From assembly GCA_030039655.1 (NCBI GenBank), contig JASHVC010000196.1, positions 1-10,180 on the forward strand: DNA of 10,180 nucleotides, given 5' to 3'. Position numbers and translations under genes: made by a program. Positions 1 to 6,428 of the stretch are shown here, piece after piece. Every line of letters starts with the position of its first letter. Position 1 is the stretch's first letter. The notes below the pieces were generated by a model. That model was not told where the DNA came from. It ran no database searches and saw nothing but the letters and a program-made list of their open reading frames with translations. Origin of the DNA: Xanthobacteraceae bacterium. Lineage in GTDB: Bacteria > Pseudomonadota > Alphaproteobacteria > Rhizobiales > Xanthobacteraceae.

Positions 1-678
1 ACCGGAGAAGGGGCACAGGCTGCCTGTTACGGTACTGGAGAGCAGCTTTCATCGCAGACCCTGTCGCAATTCATCAACGACGCTGGTCGACTGCTCGCCC
101 AGTTTCCCAGCGGTGGTCCCCAGATGATTTCACTGATCCGGGATTTAGTTGCTTCTGATCCCGGCACTTTACCGCTGATCATCAATCTCAACGCCAAGGC
201 AAACCCTGAACAGGTTCAAGCTATCGGCACCGGCCTCGGGCAGGCGGCGCTCGTGTGCAAGCGAACCGCACAACCTTTCTCCAACGAAATACAAGAGATG
301 ACGGTCGCCGCGAACAATCAGCCCTTGACGCAAGCCTTTGCGAGCGTGATGGGCGACCAGTTTCTTGGCTTGGCTGGTCCTTCAGTAGGCGGAGGCGGCG
401 CTGGAACAACCGGTCTAGTCGGGTCGATTGGGGGACCCGCTCTGAACATCGCCCCGTTGGACTTGGTCACGTCAGTCTCGACCACTAAAGGTCACTCCTC
501 TACGCCAGGCGCCAGTTACACTCCTGGCTCTGCGTCGCAAGGCGGCGCGAGTGCGGGTGGCGGCTCCGGCAGGCCGTCAACAATACTCGCCGGAAGCCCA
601 GGGACGCCAGGAAATCCGACGAGTCAAAACGTTCCCAACACAAACAAGCCGACGAGCACGAGCCCTTCTCGACCATAA
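1..678 (+). CDS. Hypothetical protein, 3' part, with Gly/Ser/Pro/Thr-rich C-terminal tail
   Basis: The reading frame is open from base 1 with no stop before TAA at 676-678, so the gene begins outside the window and 225 C-terminal residues are visible. The ATG at 124 is in frame but is probably internal, because the upstream 41 codons read as ordinary protein continuous with what follows. The visible part has two zones. Residues 1 to about 122 are mixed and probably helical, with cysteines at visible positions 9 and 86 and the stretch IGTGLGQAALVCKRT. From about 123 to the end it is low-complexity Gly/Ser/Pro/Thr, which looks disordered and has no membrane segment. I do not recognise the family. 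It ends 76 bases before the ExoP-like gene on the same strand, so it may be co-transcribed with the EPS genes. A secreted or periplasmic accessory protein would fit, but no signal peptide can be seen because the N-terminus is missing. Confidence 0.75.
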   Translation, partial: TGEGAQAACYGTGEQLSSQTLSQFINDAGRLLAQFPSGGPQMISLIRDLVASDPGTLPLIINLNAKANPEQVQAIGTGLGQAALVCKRTAQPFSNEIQEMTVAANNQPLTQAFASVMGDQFLGLAGPSVGGGGAGTTGLVGSIGGPALNIAPLDLVTSVSTTKGHSSTPGASYTPGSASQGGASAGGGSGRPSTILAGSPGTPGNPTSQNVPNTNKPTSTSPSRP

Positions 679-754
679 TTATCGGTCGCCTGCGTGTGGG
701 CAGCATGAACTTGGCTGGTCGGGGCAACTAGCTCGATTTTTGTAAAGTACCAGC

Positions 755-3151
755 ATGCTCCAGATCAACAACAAGTCACCGCTAGCTGAGCAGCAATCTT
801 CTCCCGTTCCGGAATTCATTTCTCCGACTCAACTTTATGCGAGCATCATCGGCTTTGTGCGGCGCCAGTATTCTGTCATCACGTTCGTGTCGTTTCTCAG
901 TTTGGTGCTTGGAACGGTTTACATTTTCACCAGCACGCCGCGCTACACCGCGCACGCGATCCTGGTCATCGACACGCACAAGCCGCAGTTCCTCCAGTCC
1001 GAGCCACAGGTGGCCCCGACACCTATAGAATCCGCCGCTGTCGACACTCAGATCGAGATTCTGAGTTCAGAGAACGTCGCGCTTTCAGTCATCAAGGACC
1101 TGCGTCTTAGCGAGGATCCGGAATTCATCTCCCCAAATGCTGGCCTGCTTGGCACAATAGCAAACCTTGCAAGCGGTGCCGTAAATGCGATCCTTCCCTC
1201 GCAACCGGCCGCTGAACCGTCGTCAGAGTATCTGCTCATGCGGCGCGCCCTGCGCACGTTTCAGGAGCGCCTGAAGGTCAAGCGCGTCGGTCTCACCTAC
1301 GCTATCGAAATCGACTTTGAGTCCCTCAGCCCGGACAGGGCTGCACAGATCGCAAATGCGATCGCTGATGCCTACGTCGTCGATTCTCTGGAGGCCAAGT
1401 ATCAGATCACGCGGCGCGCAGCCGTCTGGTTGCAGGATCGACTGAAGGAGCTGCGCGAACAGTCTTCCGAGGCAGAGCGGGCTGTCGTCGCTTACAAAAC
1501 CAAGAACAATATTGTGGATACGGGTGGCGAGTTGATGAACGAACAGCAACTCGCCGAGCTGAATAGCGACCTTATCCAGGCACGCGCCGCGACGGCCGAG
1601 GCGAAGGCGCGCTACGACCGAGTGCAGCAGATCCTGGGGACCGGCGACGTCGATCCCGACGCGACCAGCACTGCTACCGTCGCCGACACGTTGCATAACG
1701 ACGTGATTACGAAGCTGCGCGAACAATATCTCGAAATCGAGGCCCGGGCGTCGCTGTGGGCCGCTAAATACGGCGCCAATCACCTGGCCGTCATCAATTT
1801 GCGCAATCAGATGGGGGAGCTGCGGCGTAGCATTTACGAAGAGCTCAAGCGCACCGCCGAGACATACGAGAGTGATTACGAGATCGCCAAAAAACGGGAA
1901 GAATCGATTCAGAACTCTCTAAGTCAAACAGTCTCCGAATCGCAAACGACCAACGAAGCACAGGTAACGCTCCACAATCTCCAGAGTAACGCACAAACCT
2001 ACCGCGCAATCTACGACAACTTCCTACAGCGCTACATGGAGTCGGTACAGCAGCAATCATTTCCGATCTCAGATTCTCGTGTGATTACCCAGGCGACGGC
2101 ACCGCTGTTCAAAAGTTCGCCGAAGAGCCTGCTAGTGATGGCGCTGGCCTCGCTAGGCGGATTGATCTTTGGCGCCGGCATCGGAATGCTGCGCGACATC
2201 GCCGACCGAGTGTTCCGAACCACCACGCAAGTCCAGGAGCACTTGCATGTGCAATGCATCGCCCTTGTTCCAGAAGTAAGGGACGGCGCGAAGGCGGGCG
2301 CACCGGCCGCAAGCCTGCCCACCAAGCTCGGTCCCGGCAGCTCCGCCGGCAAATCCACCAGGACGGGCTCGAACCGTGCCGCCAAGGCAGCCGCTAAGGA
2401 TGCAAAGAAATCCGGGCCGCATGTCATAGTACGGGACGCGAGCGTCCGTTGGACAGTGACCGACTCGCCTCTGTCTCGCTTCACGGAAGCCATTCGCGCC
2501 ATCAAGATTGCCGTAGACCTCGGTAGCACCGACAATGCCAACAAAATTATTGGCATTGCCTCGTCGTTACCAAACGAGGGCAAATCAACAATTTCGCTAT
2601 CGCTCGCCCAACTCATCGCCCACAGCGGCAGTCGGTCTATCTTGGTCGATTGCGACTTGCGTAAGCCCGCCCTGTCGCGGATGCTGGCGCCCGATGCGAG
2701 AGCCGGACTCCTCGAAATTGTCTCAGGCAAAGCTATGTTTGAGGACGTTCTTTGGGTTGAACCGACAACTAACTTGGCGTTCCTTCCGACGGTCTTGCCA
2801 TCGCGCTTCGTACATACGAGTGAAATCCTGGCTTCCGACGCCACGCGAAAAATGTTCGACCGACTGCGCGAGGCCTACGATTACGTGATCGTCGACCTTT
2901 CGCCACTTGCACCTGTTGTTGATGTGCGCGTCATGACACCGTTGATGGACGCTTTCGTCTTTGTAGTTGATTGGGGTCGCACCAAGATTGACGTCGTGGA
3001 GCATGCGCTTTCCACCACGCGGGGCGTTTACGACAATTTGTTGGGGGTTGTTCTCAATAAAGTCGATATGAATGCACTCGGTCGTTACGAGAACTATCAC
3101 GGCAGTTATTACGACAGCCGATACTACGCGCACTATGGCTATACCGACTGA
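755..3151 (+). CDS. exoP: ExoP/GumC-like polysaccharide co-polymerase fused to BY-family tyrosine kinase
   Basis: This 798-residue inner-membrane protein controls EPS chain length and export. An N-terminal Wzz-type domain has a first membrane helix at about 39-59, then a long, coiled-coil-rich periplasmic region of charged helices. A second helix lies at about 459-479, after the proline-containing stretch APLFKSSPKS. An Ala/Lys/Gly-rich linker (about 500-555) leads to the cytoplasmic kinase. The kinase has Walker A SLPNEGKST (K610), Walker A' ILVDCDLRKP at 629-638 (D632, D634) and Walker B YVIVDLSP (D714). The last 21 residues hold eight tyrosines (778, 781, 785, 786, 790, 791, 794, 796), the usual autophosphorylation cluster. 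Length and domain order match the fused one-chain form typical of proteobacteria. ATG 755 gives a natural N-terminus, but its Shine-Dalgarno is poor. It overlaps the next gene by 17 bases. Family assignment is secure; the symbol is by similarity to rhizobial ExoP. Confidence 0.95.
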   Translation: MLQINNKSPLAEQQSSPVPEFISPTQLYASIIGFVRRQYSVITFVSFLSLVLGTVYIFTSTPRYTAHAILVIDTHKPQFLQSEPQVAPTPIESAAVDTQIEILSSENVALSVIKDLRLSEDPEFISPNAGLLGTIANLASGAVNAILPSQPAAEPSSEYLLMRRALRTFQERLKVKRVGLTYAIEIDFESLSPDRAAQIANAIADAYVVDSLEAKYQITRRAAVWLQDRLKELREQSSEAERAVVAYKTKNNIVDTGGELMNEQQLAELNSDLIQARAATAEAKARYDRVQQILGTGDVDPDATSTATVADTLHNDVITKLREQYLEIEARASLWAAKYGANHLAVINLRNQMGELRRSIYEELKRTAETYESDYEIAKKREESIQNSLSQTVSESQTTNEAQVTLHNLQSNAQTYRAIYDNFLQRYMESVQQQSFPISDSRVITQATAPLFKSSPKSLLVMALASLGGLIFGAGIGMLRDIADRVFRTTTQVQEHLHVQCIALVPEVRDGAKAGAPAASLPTKLGPGSSAGKSTRTGSNRAAKAAAKDAKKSGPHVIVRDASVRWTVTDSPLSRFTEAIRAIKIAVDLGSTDNANKIIGIASSLPNEGKSTISLSLAQLIAHSGSRSILVDCDLRKPALSRMLAPDARAGLLEIVSGKAMFEDVLWVEPTTNLAFLPTVLPSRFVHTSEILASDATRKMFDRLREAYDYVIVDLSPLAPVVDVRVMTPLMDAFVFVVDWGRTKIDVVEHALSTTRGVYDNLLGVVLNKVDMNALGRYENYHGSYYDSRYYAHYGYTD

Positions 3152-3977
3152 TCGTGTAAGCGGCCAAGCTCTGTTCGCCTGGTTCTGGCCGCTCCTTCGC
3201 CAAGCGCAGACAAGCGCCCGGAGTAAGCGGACGACCCAGTCTTTGGCACGCCTGTTTATGCTGGGACTCGGCCTCGGTGGGGCCGCGTGGGGCGCCGCAA
3301 CGTTTCCGACGTTTTGGACACAAATTACAATTGAGCGCACTGCCGACGCAATCGTCGATCGCGATACGCTCAAACCTCATTCACTTGAGCCGCTTCTTCC
3401 GGCGGTCGATCAAATTGATAAATGCAGATATTGCCGGCCTGAAGCTTTGCACAATGCTGCAATTATCCGCCTGTGGCTTGCTGACGACGCGATGACCAAT
3501 GCCGAACATAATGCGATAGACGCGCGGCTAGACGCGCTGCAAGACGCCATTCGCAGGTCACTGGCGTACGCACCGAGCGACCCATTCCTTTGGATGACCC
3601 TGGCTTGGCTTGACCAGACGCGTCAGGGCTATCGACCGGAACAATTGACGTACCTGCGACTTTCATACCAGCTCGGTCCCTACGAGGGGTGGATTGCCAG
3701 TCGGCGTAACCGTCTGGCGTTGTCGCTGTTCGAGCGGCTACCACCTGATCTCGCCGAGGACGTTATTCGTGAGTTCGCGGGCATGGTGCGCAGCGGGTTC
3801 TATCGAGATGTAATCTCAATCCTGACGGGACCCGGTTGGTCCATCCACGACCGGCTTCTTGCCAGCCTTAAAGACGTTGACGAGCGCCAGCGAGAGGAAC
3901 TGGCAAAGGAACTTTATTCGGCGGGTTATGATGTGACCGTGCCTGGAATTTCTCCCCCAACTCCGCGACCCTGGTAG
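3135..3977 (+). CDS. VpsP-like membrane-anchored EPS accessory protein
   Basis: This frame encodes 280 residues from ATG 3135 (MAIPTDRV). An in-frame ATG at 3072 is possible, but the extra 21 residues are a Thr-rich frame shadow of the tyrosine-coding tail of the preceding gene, so 3135 is preferred. The start lies 17 bases inside the ExoP-like gene, which suggests translational coupling; no clear Shine-Dalgarno is visible. One hydrophobic helix (about 39-59, Gly/Ala/Leu-rich) follows a basic cytoplasmic stretch, so the rest should be periplasmic. A CxxC pair (C97, C100) comes after the helix. Residues from about 130 on are helical and TPR-like, with LAYAPSDPFLWMTLAWL and LRLSYQLGPYEGW. This pattern resembles VpsP-type polysaccharide biosynthesis proteins, a loosely characterised family in EPS loci. 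The role is unknown; an assembly partner of the ExoP-like protein is inferred from position. The C-terminus is proline-rich. Confidence 0.8.
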   Translation: MAIPTDRVSGQALFAWFWPLLRQAQTSARSKRTTQSLARLFMLGLGLGGAAWGAATFPTFWTQITIERTADAIVDRDTLKPHSLEPLLPAVDQIDKCRYCRPEALHNAAIIRLWLADDAMTNAEHNAIDARLDALQDAIRRSLAYAPSDPFLWMTLAWLDQTRQGYRPEQLTYLRLSYQLGPYEGWIASRRNRLALSLFERLPPDLAEDVIREFAGMVRSGFYRDVISILTGPGWSIHDRLLASLKDVDERQREELAKELYSAGYDVTVPGISPPTPRPW

Positions 3978-3987
3978 GTATCTTCCG

Positions 3988-4005
3988 CGTTTCCCACGTT
4001 TCCCA
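3988..4005. repeat. Perfect tandem duplication of CGTTTCCCA
   Basis: The 9-mer CGTTTCCCA occurs at 3988-3996 and again directly at 3997-4005, just after the stop of the VpsP-like gene. A third exact copy is at 4600-4608, one base before the ATG of the sugar transferase, where it also forms a small TGGG/CCCA hairpin with 4596-4599. The role is unknown. Confidence 0.6.
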
Positions 4006-4006
4006 T

Positions 4007-4047
4007 CGAAAGGCTAAGGCGAAAGGGCCGGAAACTCAGACGAAAGG
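4007..4047. repeat. Three direct copies of CGAAAGG
   Basis: CGAAAGG is found at 4007-4013, 4020-4026 and 4041-4047, in the short stretch between the 3' end of the VpsP-like gene and the 3' end of the predicted - strand small ORF. The spacing is irregular (13 and 21 bases), so this is not a neat tandem array. It could be a protein-binding cluster or a chance purine-rich pattern. Confidence 0.4.
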
Positions 4048-4056
4048 CATTCTCGC

Positions 4057-4206
4057 TCAAAGGAGATGGAACAAGTGCAATCCGAGCCGGAATCCAAGCC
4101 AAGTTAGAGCGCCCAACCAAATAAATGAGACCGCCAATCCGAGGGCGAGGATGTATGCGGGCCATTTATCGAAGATTCTTATGAAAGCTGTTTTGATCGA
4201 GGACAT
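4057..4206 (-). CDS. Predicted small single-pass membrane protein (49 aa)
   Basis: The - strand frame starts at ATG (complement of 4204-4206) and ends at TGA (complement of 4057-4059), giving 49 residues. An in-frame TAG lies six codons upstream, so this ATG is the only standard start. The N-terminus is short and basic (MSSIKTAFIRIFDKW). A hydrophobic, Leu/Trp/Gly-rich stretch follows, roughly residues 17-39 (PAYILALGLAVSFIW, then LGALTWLGF), and the protein ends in a His/Leu-rich tail. This is the profile of a one-helix inner-membrane peptide, and codon use is ordinary for the window. No convincing Shine-Dalgarno is visible, which lowers confidence. It converges on the VpsP-like gene and diverges from the sugar transferase. 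No family is recognised. A small regulator or assembly factor of the EPS machinery is only a guess from location. Confidence 0.45.
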   Translation of the reverse strand: MSSIKTAFIRIFDKWPAYILALGLAVSFIWLGALTWLGFRLGLHLFHLL

Positions 4207-4403
4207 CGACAGCGATCGTCGCTACTCTGATGAGAGAGAATTTGCGACGTCGAGCTATAGAGAGCAAAGACAACCAATCAATTCAGAGTTGGATAAAGCA
4301 TTAATATTAGCGATGTCTAACGCCACTTTCCTCGAGGGGATCACATGCCGGGGCCCGCCAGTGCCCGTTCATTGGTGCTGCGCGCCACTATCACCAGTTA
4401 GAG

Positions 4404-4412
4404 TTATCCACA
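4404..4412 (+). promoter_or_regulatory. Consensus DnaA-box sequence (TTATCCACA)
   Basis: TTATCCACA is an exact match to the DnaA box consensus TTATNCACA and lies about 200 bases upstream of the sugar transferase start. Only one copy was noticed and no origin-type genes are near, so this is not a replication origin. It may be a regulatory or titration site, or chance. Confidence 0.3.
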
Positions 4413-4476
4413 GATCACGGCGGCACAACGAGTCGCAGACCACAGTGGAACTGGATCGGATTACTCGCCCAACGGT

Positions 4477-4536
4477 ATTAATCATGAATGATCGTTCATT
4501 AATTAAGAACGGGAAGCTCGATCAATACGGATTAAT
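4477..4536. promoter_or_regulatory. AT-rich segment with ATTAAT repeats and an imperfect dyad
   Basis: ATTAAT occurs at 4477-4482, 4498-4503 and 4531-4536, with a further copy at 4300-4305. Between the first two is the imperfect palindrome ATGAATGATCGTTCAT (4484-4499), centred on GATC with one mismatched pair. The stretch is clearly richer in A/T than the flanking genes and lies 75-130 bases upstream of the sugar transferase ATG, a reasonable place for an operator or promoter. In rhizobia, EPS genes are often controlled by Ros/MucR-type repressors that bind AT-rich DNA; linking this site to them is inference. Confidence 0.35.
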
Positions 4537-4609
4537 GTCGTTACTAACGGCTATTGTGGTGTAGTTAACATTGGGCTAATAGCCTTTTTCGGTACTGGGC
4601 GTTTCCCAA

Positions 4610-6109
4610 ATGTTAGATATGTTGCGCACCGAGGAACAAGCTTCGGTCGCTAGACCGACTGCCGAAAAACAAAACGGCCGCCCTCGGCATGCGATTCCTC
4701 AGTTGTCGCTACCGATCCGGTTCGTCGAACCGGCCGTACTAGCCCTCGATTGTGTTCTAATCGTCTCACTCAGCATGTTGGCGGGGTTTGGCTACGGTCT
4801 CATCTTTGTAAATTTCACCCCGACTATTGCTCCCTATTTCGCCATCGGCATCCTCGCCTTTTCAAACTTTGCGGCCATTCTGTGGGCAAAAGGAACTTAC
4901 CAGTTCCACCACCTCAAAAATTTCAAGCGTCAAATGTACGACGTTCCAACGATTTGGACCGTCGTTTTTCTCAGTTTGCTCGGGGTGGCTTTTTCGTTGA
5001 AGATCGGGGAGGTCCTGTCGCGCGGCGCGACCTTTGCATTCTTCATCCTCGGCCTATCGTCATTGCTGTTTTGGCGCGGAATACTGGCTCATTTGCTCGC
5101 TAAAGCGCTTGATAACGGTACTTTTGCGGAGCGCAAAATCGTTGTTATTGGCGAGCAGAACCGCCTCCTATCGTCAGAAGTTCTTCTCGAACTCCAGCAT
5201 TGCGGCTATCGACCCGTGAATATTTTTGCGATCAACCAAGAGAACCTCACGACGGACGACCTCCCGCCGACATTGATGGAAGCCGTCGAAAGCACAATCA
5301 AAACGGTCCGTAACGACACGATCCAGGATATCTTCCTTATGATTCCGTGGACACACAGCCGCTGGATCGAATGTATTGTCGATTCGTTGAATGTGTTGCC
5401 GATCCCCGTCCATTTGCTTGCCGATGACGACATCGCTCGTTGGCTCTACCAGCGGGTGCATCGTGTCGGGAATGTATGGACGACTGAACTCAAGCGGCCG
5501 CCTCTCACTAAGCTCGAACAGACAGTAAAACGAATAATGGATATTATTGGCGCCGGCACCGGCCTCATCATGCTATCGCCGCTGATGCTCATCACTGCCA
5601 TCTTGATCAAATTAGATTCTGCCGGACCTATCTTTTTCACTCAAAAACGGATCGGCTTCAACGGTCGCGCATTCCGTATTTATAAGTTTCGTACAATGAC
5701 AGTTCTTGAAGATGGGTCGACGATCCAACAGGCGACCCGCGACGACCCCCGCGTCACTCGCGTCGGACGCTTGATCCGCCGGGGTAGCATCGACGAGCTG
5801 CCACAGTTATTCAATGTGCTGAAGGGCGATATGTCGTTAGTTGGTCCACGACCCCATGCGGCTGCCCATGACACCGAATACGAACAAAGAATCGCTGCGT
5901 ACGCGTTCCGTTATCACGTGAAGCCAGGCATTACCGGCTGGGCGCAGGTCAGCGGTTATCGCGGGGAGACGCAAACAGTCGATATAATGGCTAGGCGCGT
6001 CGAGTGCGATCTTTGGTACATTAATAATTGGAGCATATGGCGGGACCTTAAGATCATATTAAGGACAATAGCTATTGAATTGAGGTTCTGGCAATCTCAC
6101 GGTTATTGA
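4610..6109 (+). CDS. Undecaprenyl-phosphate hexose-1-phosphate transferase (WcaJ/ExoY-type, EPS initiation)
   Basis: This enzyme moves a sugar-1-phosphate from a UDP-sugar to undecaprenyl phosphate at the inner membrane, the first step of EPS repeat-unit assembly. The 499 residues match the long WcaJ-type form. Four hydrophobic helices lie at about 41-66, 74-92, 113-130 and 138-160. A soluble Rossmann-like region follows (from about 174, KIVVIGEQN). The C-terminal bacterial sugar transferase domain starts at about 305: KRIMDIIGAGTGLIMLSP with its re-entrant or membrane helix, FRIYKFRTM (355-363), and the catalytic Asp-Glu pair D395-E396 in DELPQLFNVLKGDMSLVGPRP (395-415). ATG 4610 is used; a second ATG at 4619 is equally possible. 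Neither has a strong Shine-Dalgarno. The sugar, glucose or galactose, cannot be read from sequence. Short ExoY proteins share only the C-terminal domain, so no symbol is assigned. Confidence 0.94.
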   Translation: MLDMLRTEEQASVARPTAEKQNGRPRHAIPQLSLPIRFVEPAVLALDCVLIVSLSMLAGFGYGLIFVNFTPTIAPYFAIGILAFSNFAAILWAKGTYQFHHLKNFKRQMYDVPTIWTVVFLSLLGVAFSLKIGEVLSRGATFAFFILGLSSLLFWRGILAHLLAKALDNGTFAERKIVVIGEQNRLLSSEVLLELQHCGYRPVNIFAINQENLTTDDLPPTLMEAVESTIKTVRNDTIQDIFLMIPWTHSRWIECIVDSLNVLPIPVHLLADDDIARWLYQRVHRVGNVWTTELKRPPLTKLEQTVKRIMDIIGAGTGLIMLSPLMLITAILIKLDSAGPIFFTQKRIGFNGRAFRIYKFRTMTVLEDGSTIQQATRDDPRVTRVGRLIRRGSIDELPQLFNVLKGDMSLVGPRPHAAAHDTEYEQRIAAYAFRYHVKPGITGWAQVSGYRGETQTVDIMARRVECDLWYINNWSIWRDLKIILRTIAIELRFWQSHGY

Positions 6110-6248
6110 GCTTTAAGAACTTTGCGAGCGCCTCCGCATCGGCGGACCGGCTATGTCGAGCCTGACTAACCGCTACACATTGAAGCGTCAGTGCTACAAG
6201 CCGATTCACGAATTACCATAACCCGCCGATGCTCCCGGGGGCGCGAAG

Positions 6249-6378
6249 TTCACCCTTTGAGTGCAGCCCCGACAAAGGTATAGCTAAACAAATGAAAGCA
6301 TCGACGGCCGATGAATTCGTCGCGGGACTTAGCCTCGATGCACGTGGGGTCCGCGACGTGTTACTCACTAAGGGTGAA
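6249..6378. repeat. Distant 9-base inverted repeat TTCACCCTT / AAGGGTGAA
   Basis: TTCACCCTT at 6249-6257 is the exact reverse complement of AAGGGTGAA at 6370-6378, with 112 bases between the arms. Both arms lie upstream of the polymerase gene. They could be two oppositely oriented sites for one regulator, but a chance match cannot be excluded. Confidence 0.3.
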
Positions 6379-6414
6379 GCGACTTGAGCGGGCGACGATC
6401 GATCAACGGCGGGC

Positions 6415-6420
6415 AAGGAG
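6415..6420 (+). promoter_or_regulatory. Shine-Dalgarno AAGGAG that decides the GTG start at 6429
   Basis: AAGGAG ends 8 bases before GTG 6429. This is the best-placed ribosome binding site in the window and supports the non-ATG start of the polymerase gene. Confidence 0.8.
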
Positions 6421-6428
6421 CTTAAGTC

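Larger units (their letters stand above)
3978..4609. other. 632-base intergenic region with repeats, small ORF and AT-rich segment
   Basis: This is the longest gap in the window, between the VpsP-like gene and the initiating sugar transferase. It contains, left to right: two kinds of short direct repeat (3988-4047), a probable - strand small membrane protein (4057-4206), a consensus DnaA-box sequence (4404-4412), and an AT-rich stretch with recurring ATTAAT (about 4477-4536). A + strand open frame at 4151-4564 (137 codons) has no recognisable composition or family and is not called. A weak 4-bp hairpin (GGCT/AGCC) with five Ts lies near 4575-4588. The size and layout suggest a separate promoter for the transferase gene, and possibly a divergent one for the small ORF. 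Confidence 0.6.
6110..6428. other. 319-base intergenic region before the polymerase gene
   Basis: No convincing gene is present. A 31-codon frame from ATG 6292 to TGA 6387 has no supporting features. A small hairpin TCCGC-ATCG-GCGGA (6133-6146) lies just after the sugar transferase gene but has no T run, so it is at best a weak terminator. A 9-base inverted repeat spans much of the gap. The right end holds the Shine-Dalgarno of the next gene. Confidence 0.5.

Noticed and set aside
1223..1783. 186-codon - strand open frame inside the ExoP-like gene
   Set aside because: It lies wholly within a securely identified gene on the other strand and has no family signature.
2032..2844. 270-codon - strand open frame inside the ExoP-like gene
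   Set aside because: Same reason: it covers the kinase domain coding region, where the + strand has Walker motifs, and its own product is unrecognisable.
3072..3134. Upstream ATG start for the VpsP-like gene
   Set aside because: The added residues are a Thr-rich shadow of the Tyr-coding tail of the overlapping gene; ATG 3135 gives a normal N-terminus.
4404..4536. Replication origin
   Set aside because: Only one DnaA-box sequence was found with no cluster of boxes and no dnaA, repABC or similar gene; the context is EPS synthesis.
4151..4564. 137-codon + strand open frame in the gap before the sugar transferase
   Set aside because: No recognisable domain, no Shine-Dalgarno, composition unlike a folded protein, and it overlaps a more convincing - strand membrane peptide and the AT-rich regulatory stretch.
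6292..6387. 31-codon + strand open frame before the polymerase
   Set aside because: No ribosome binding site or recognisable features; a frame of this length is expected by chance.
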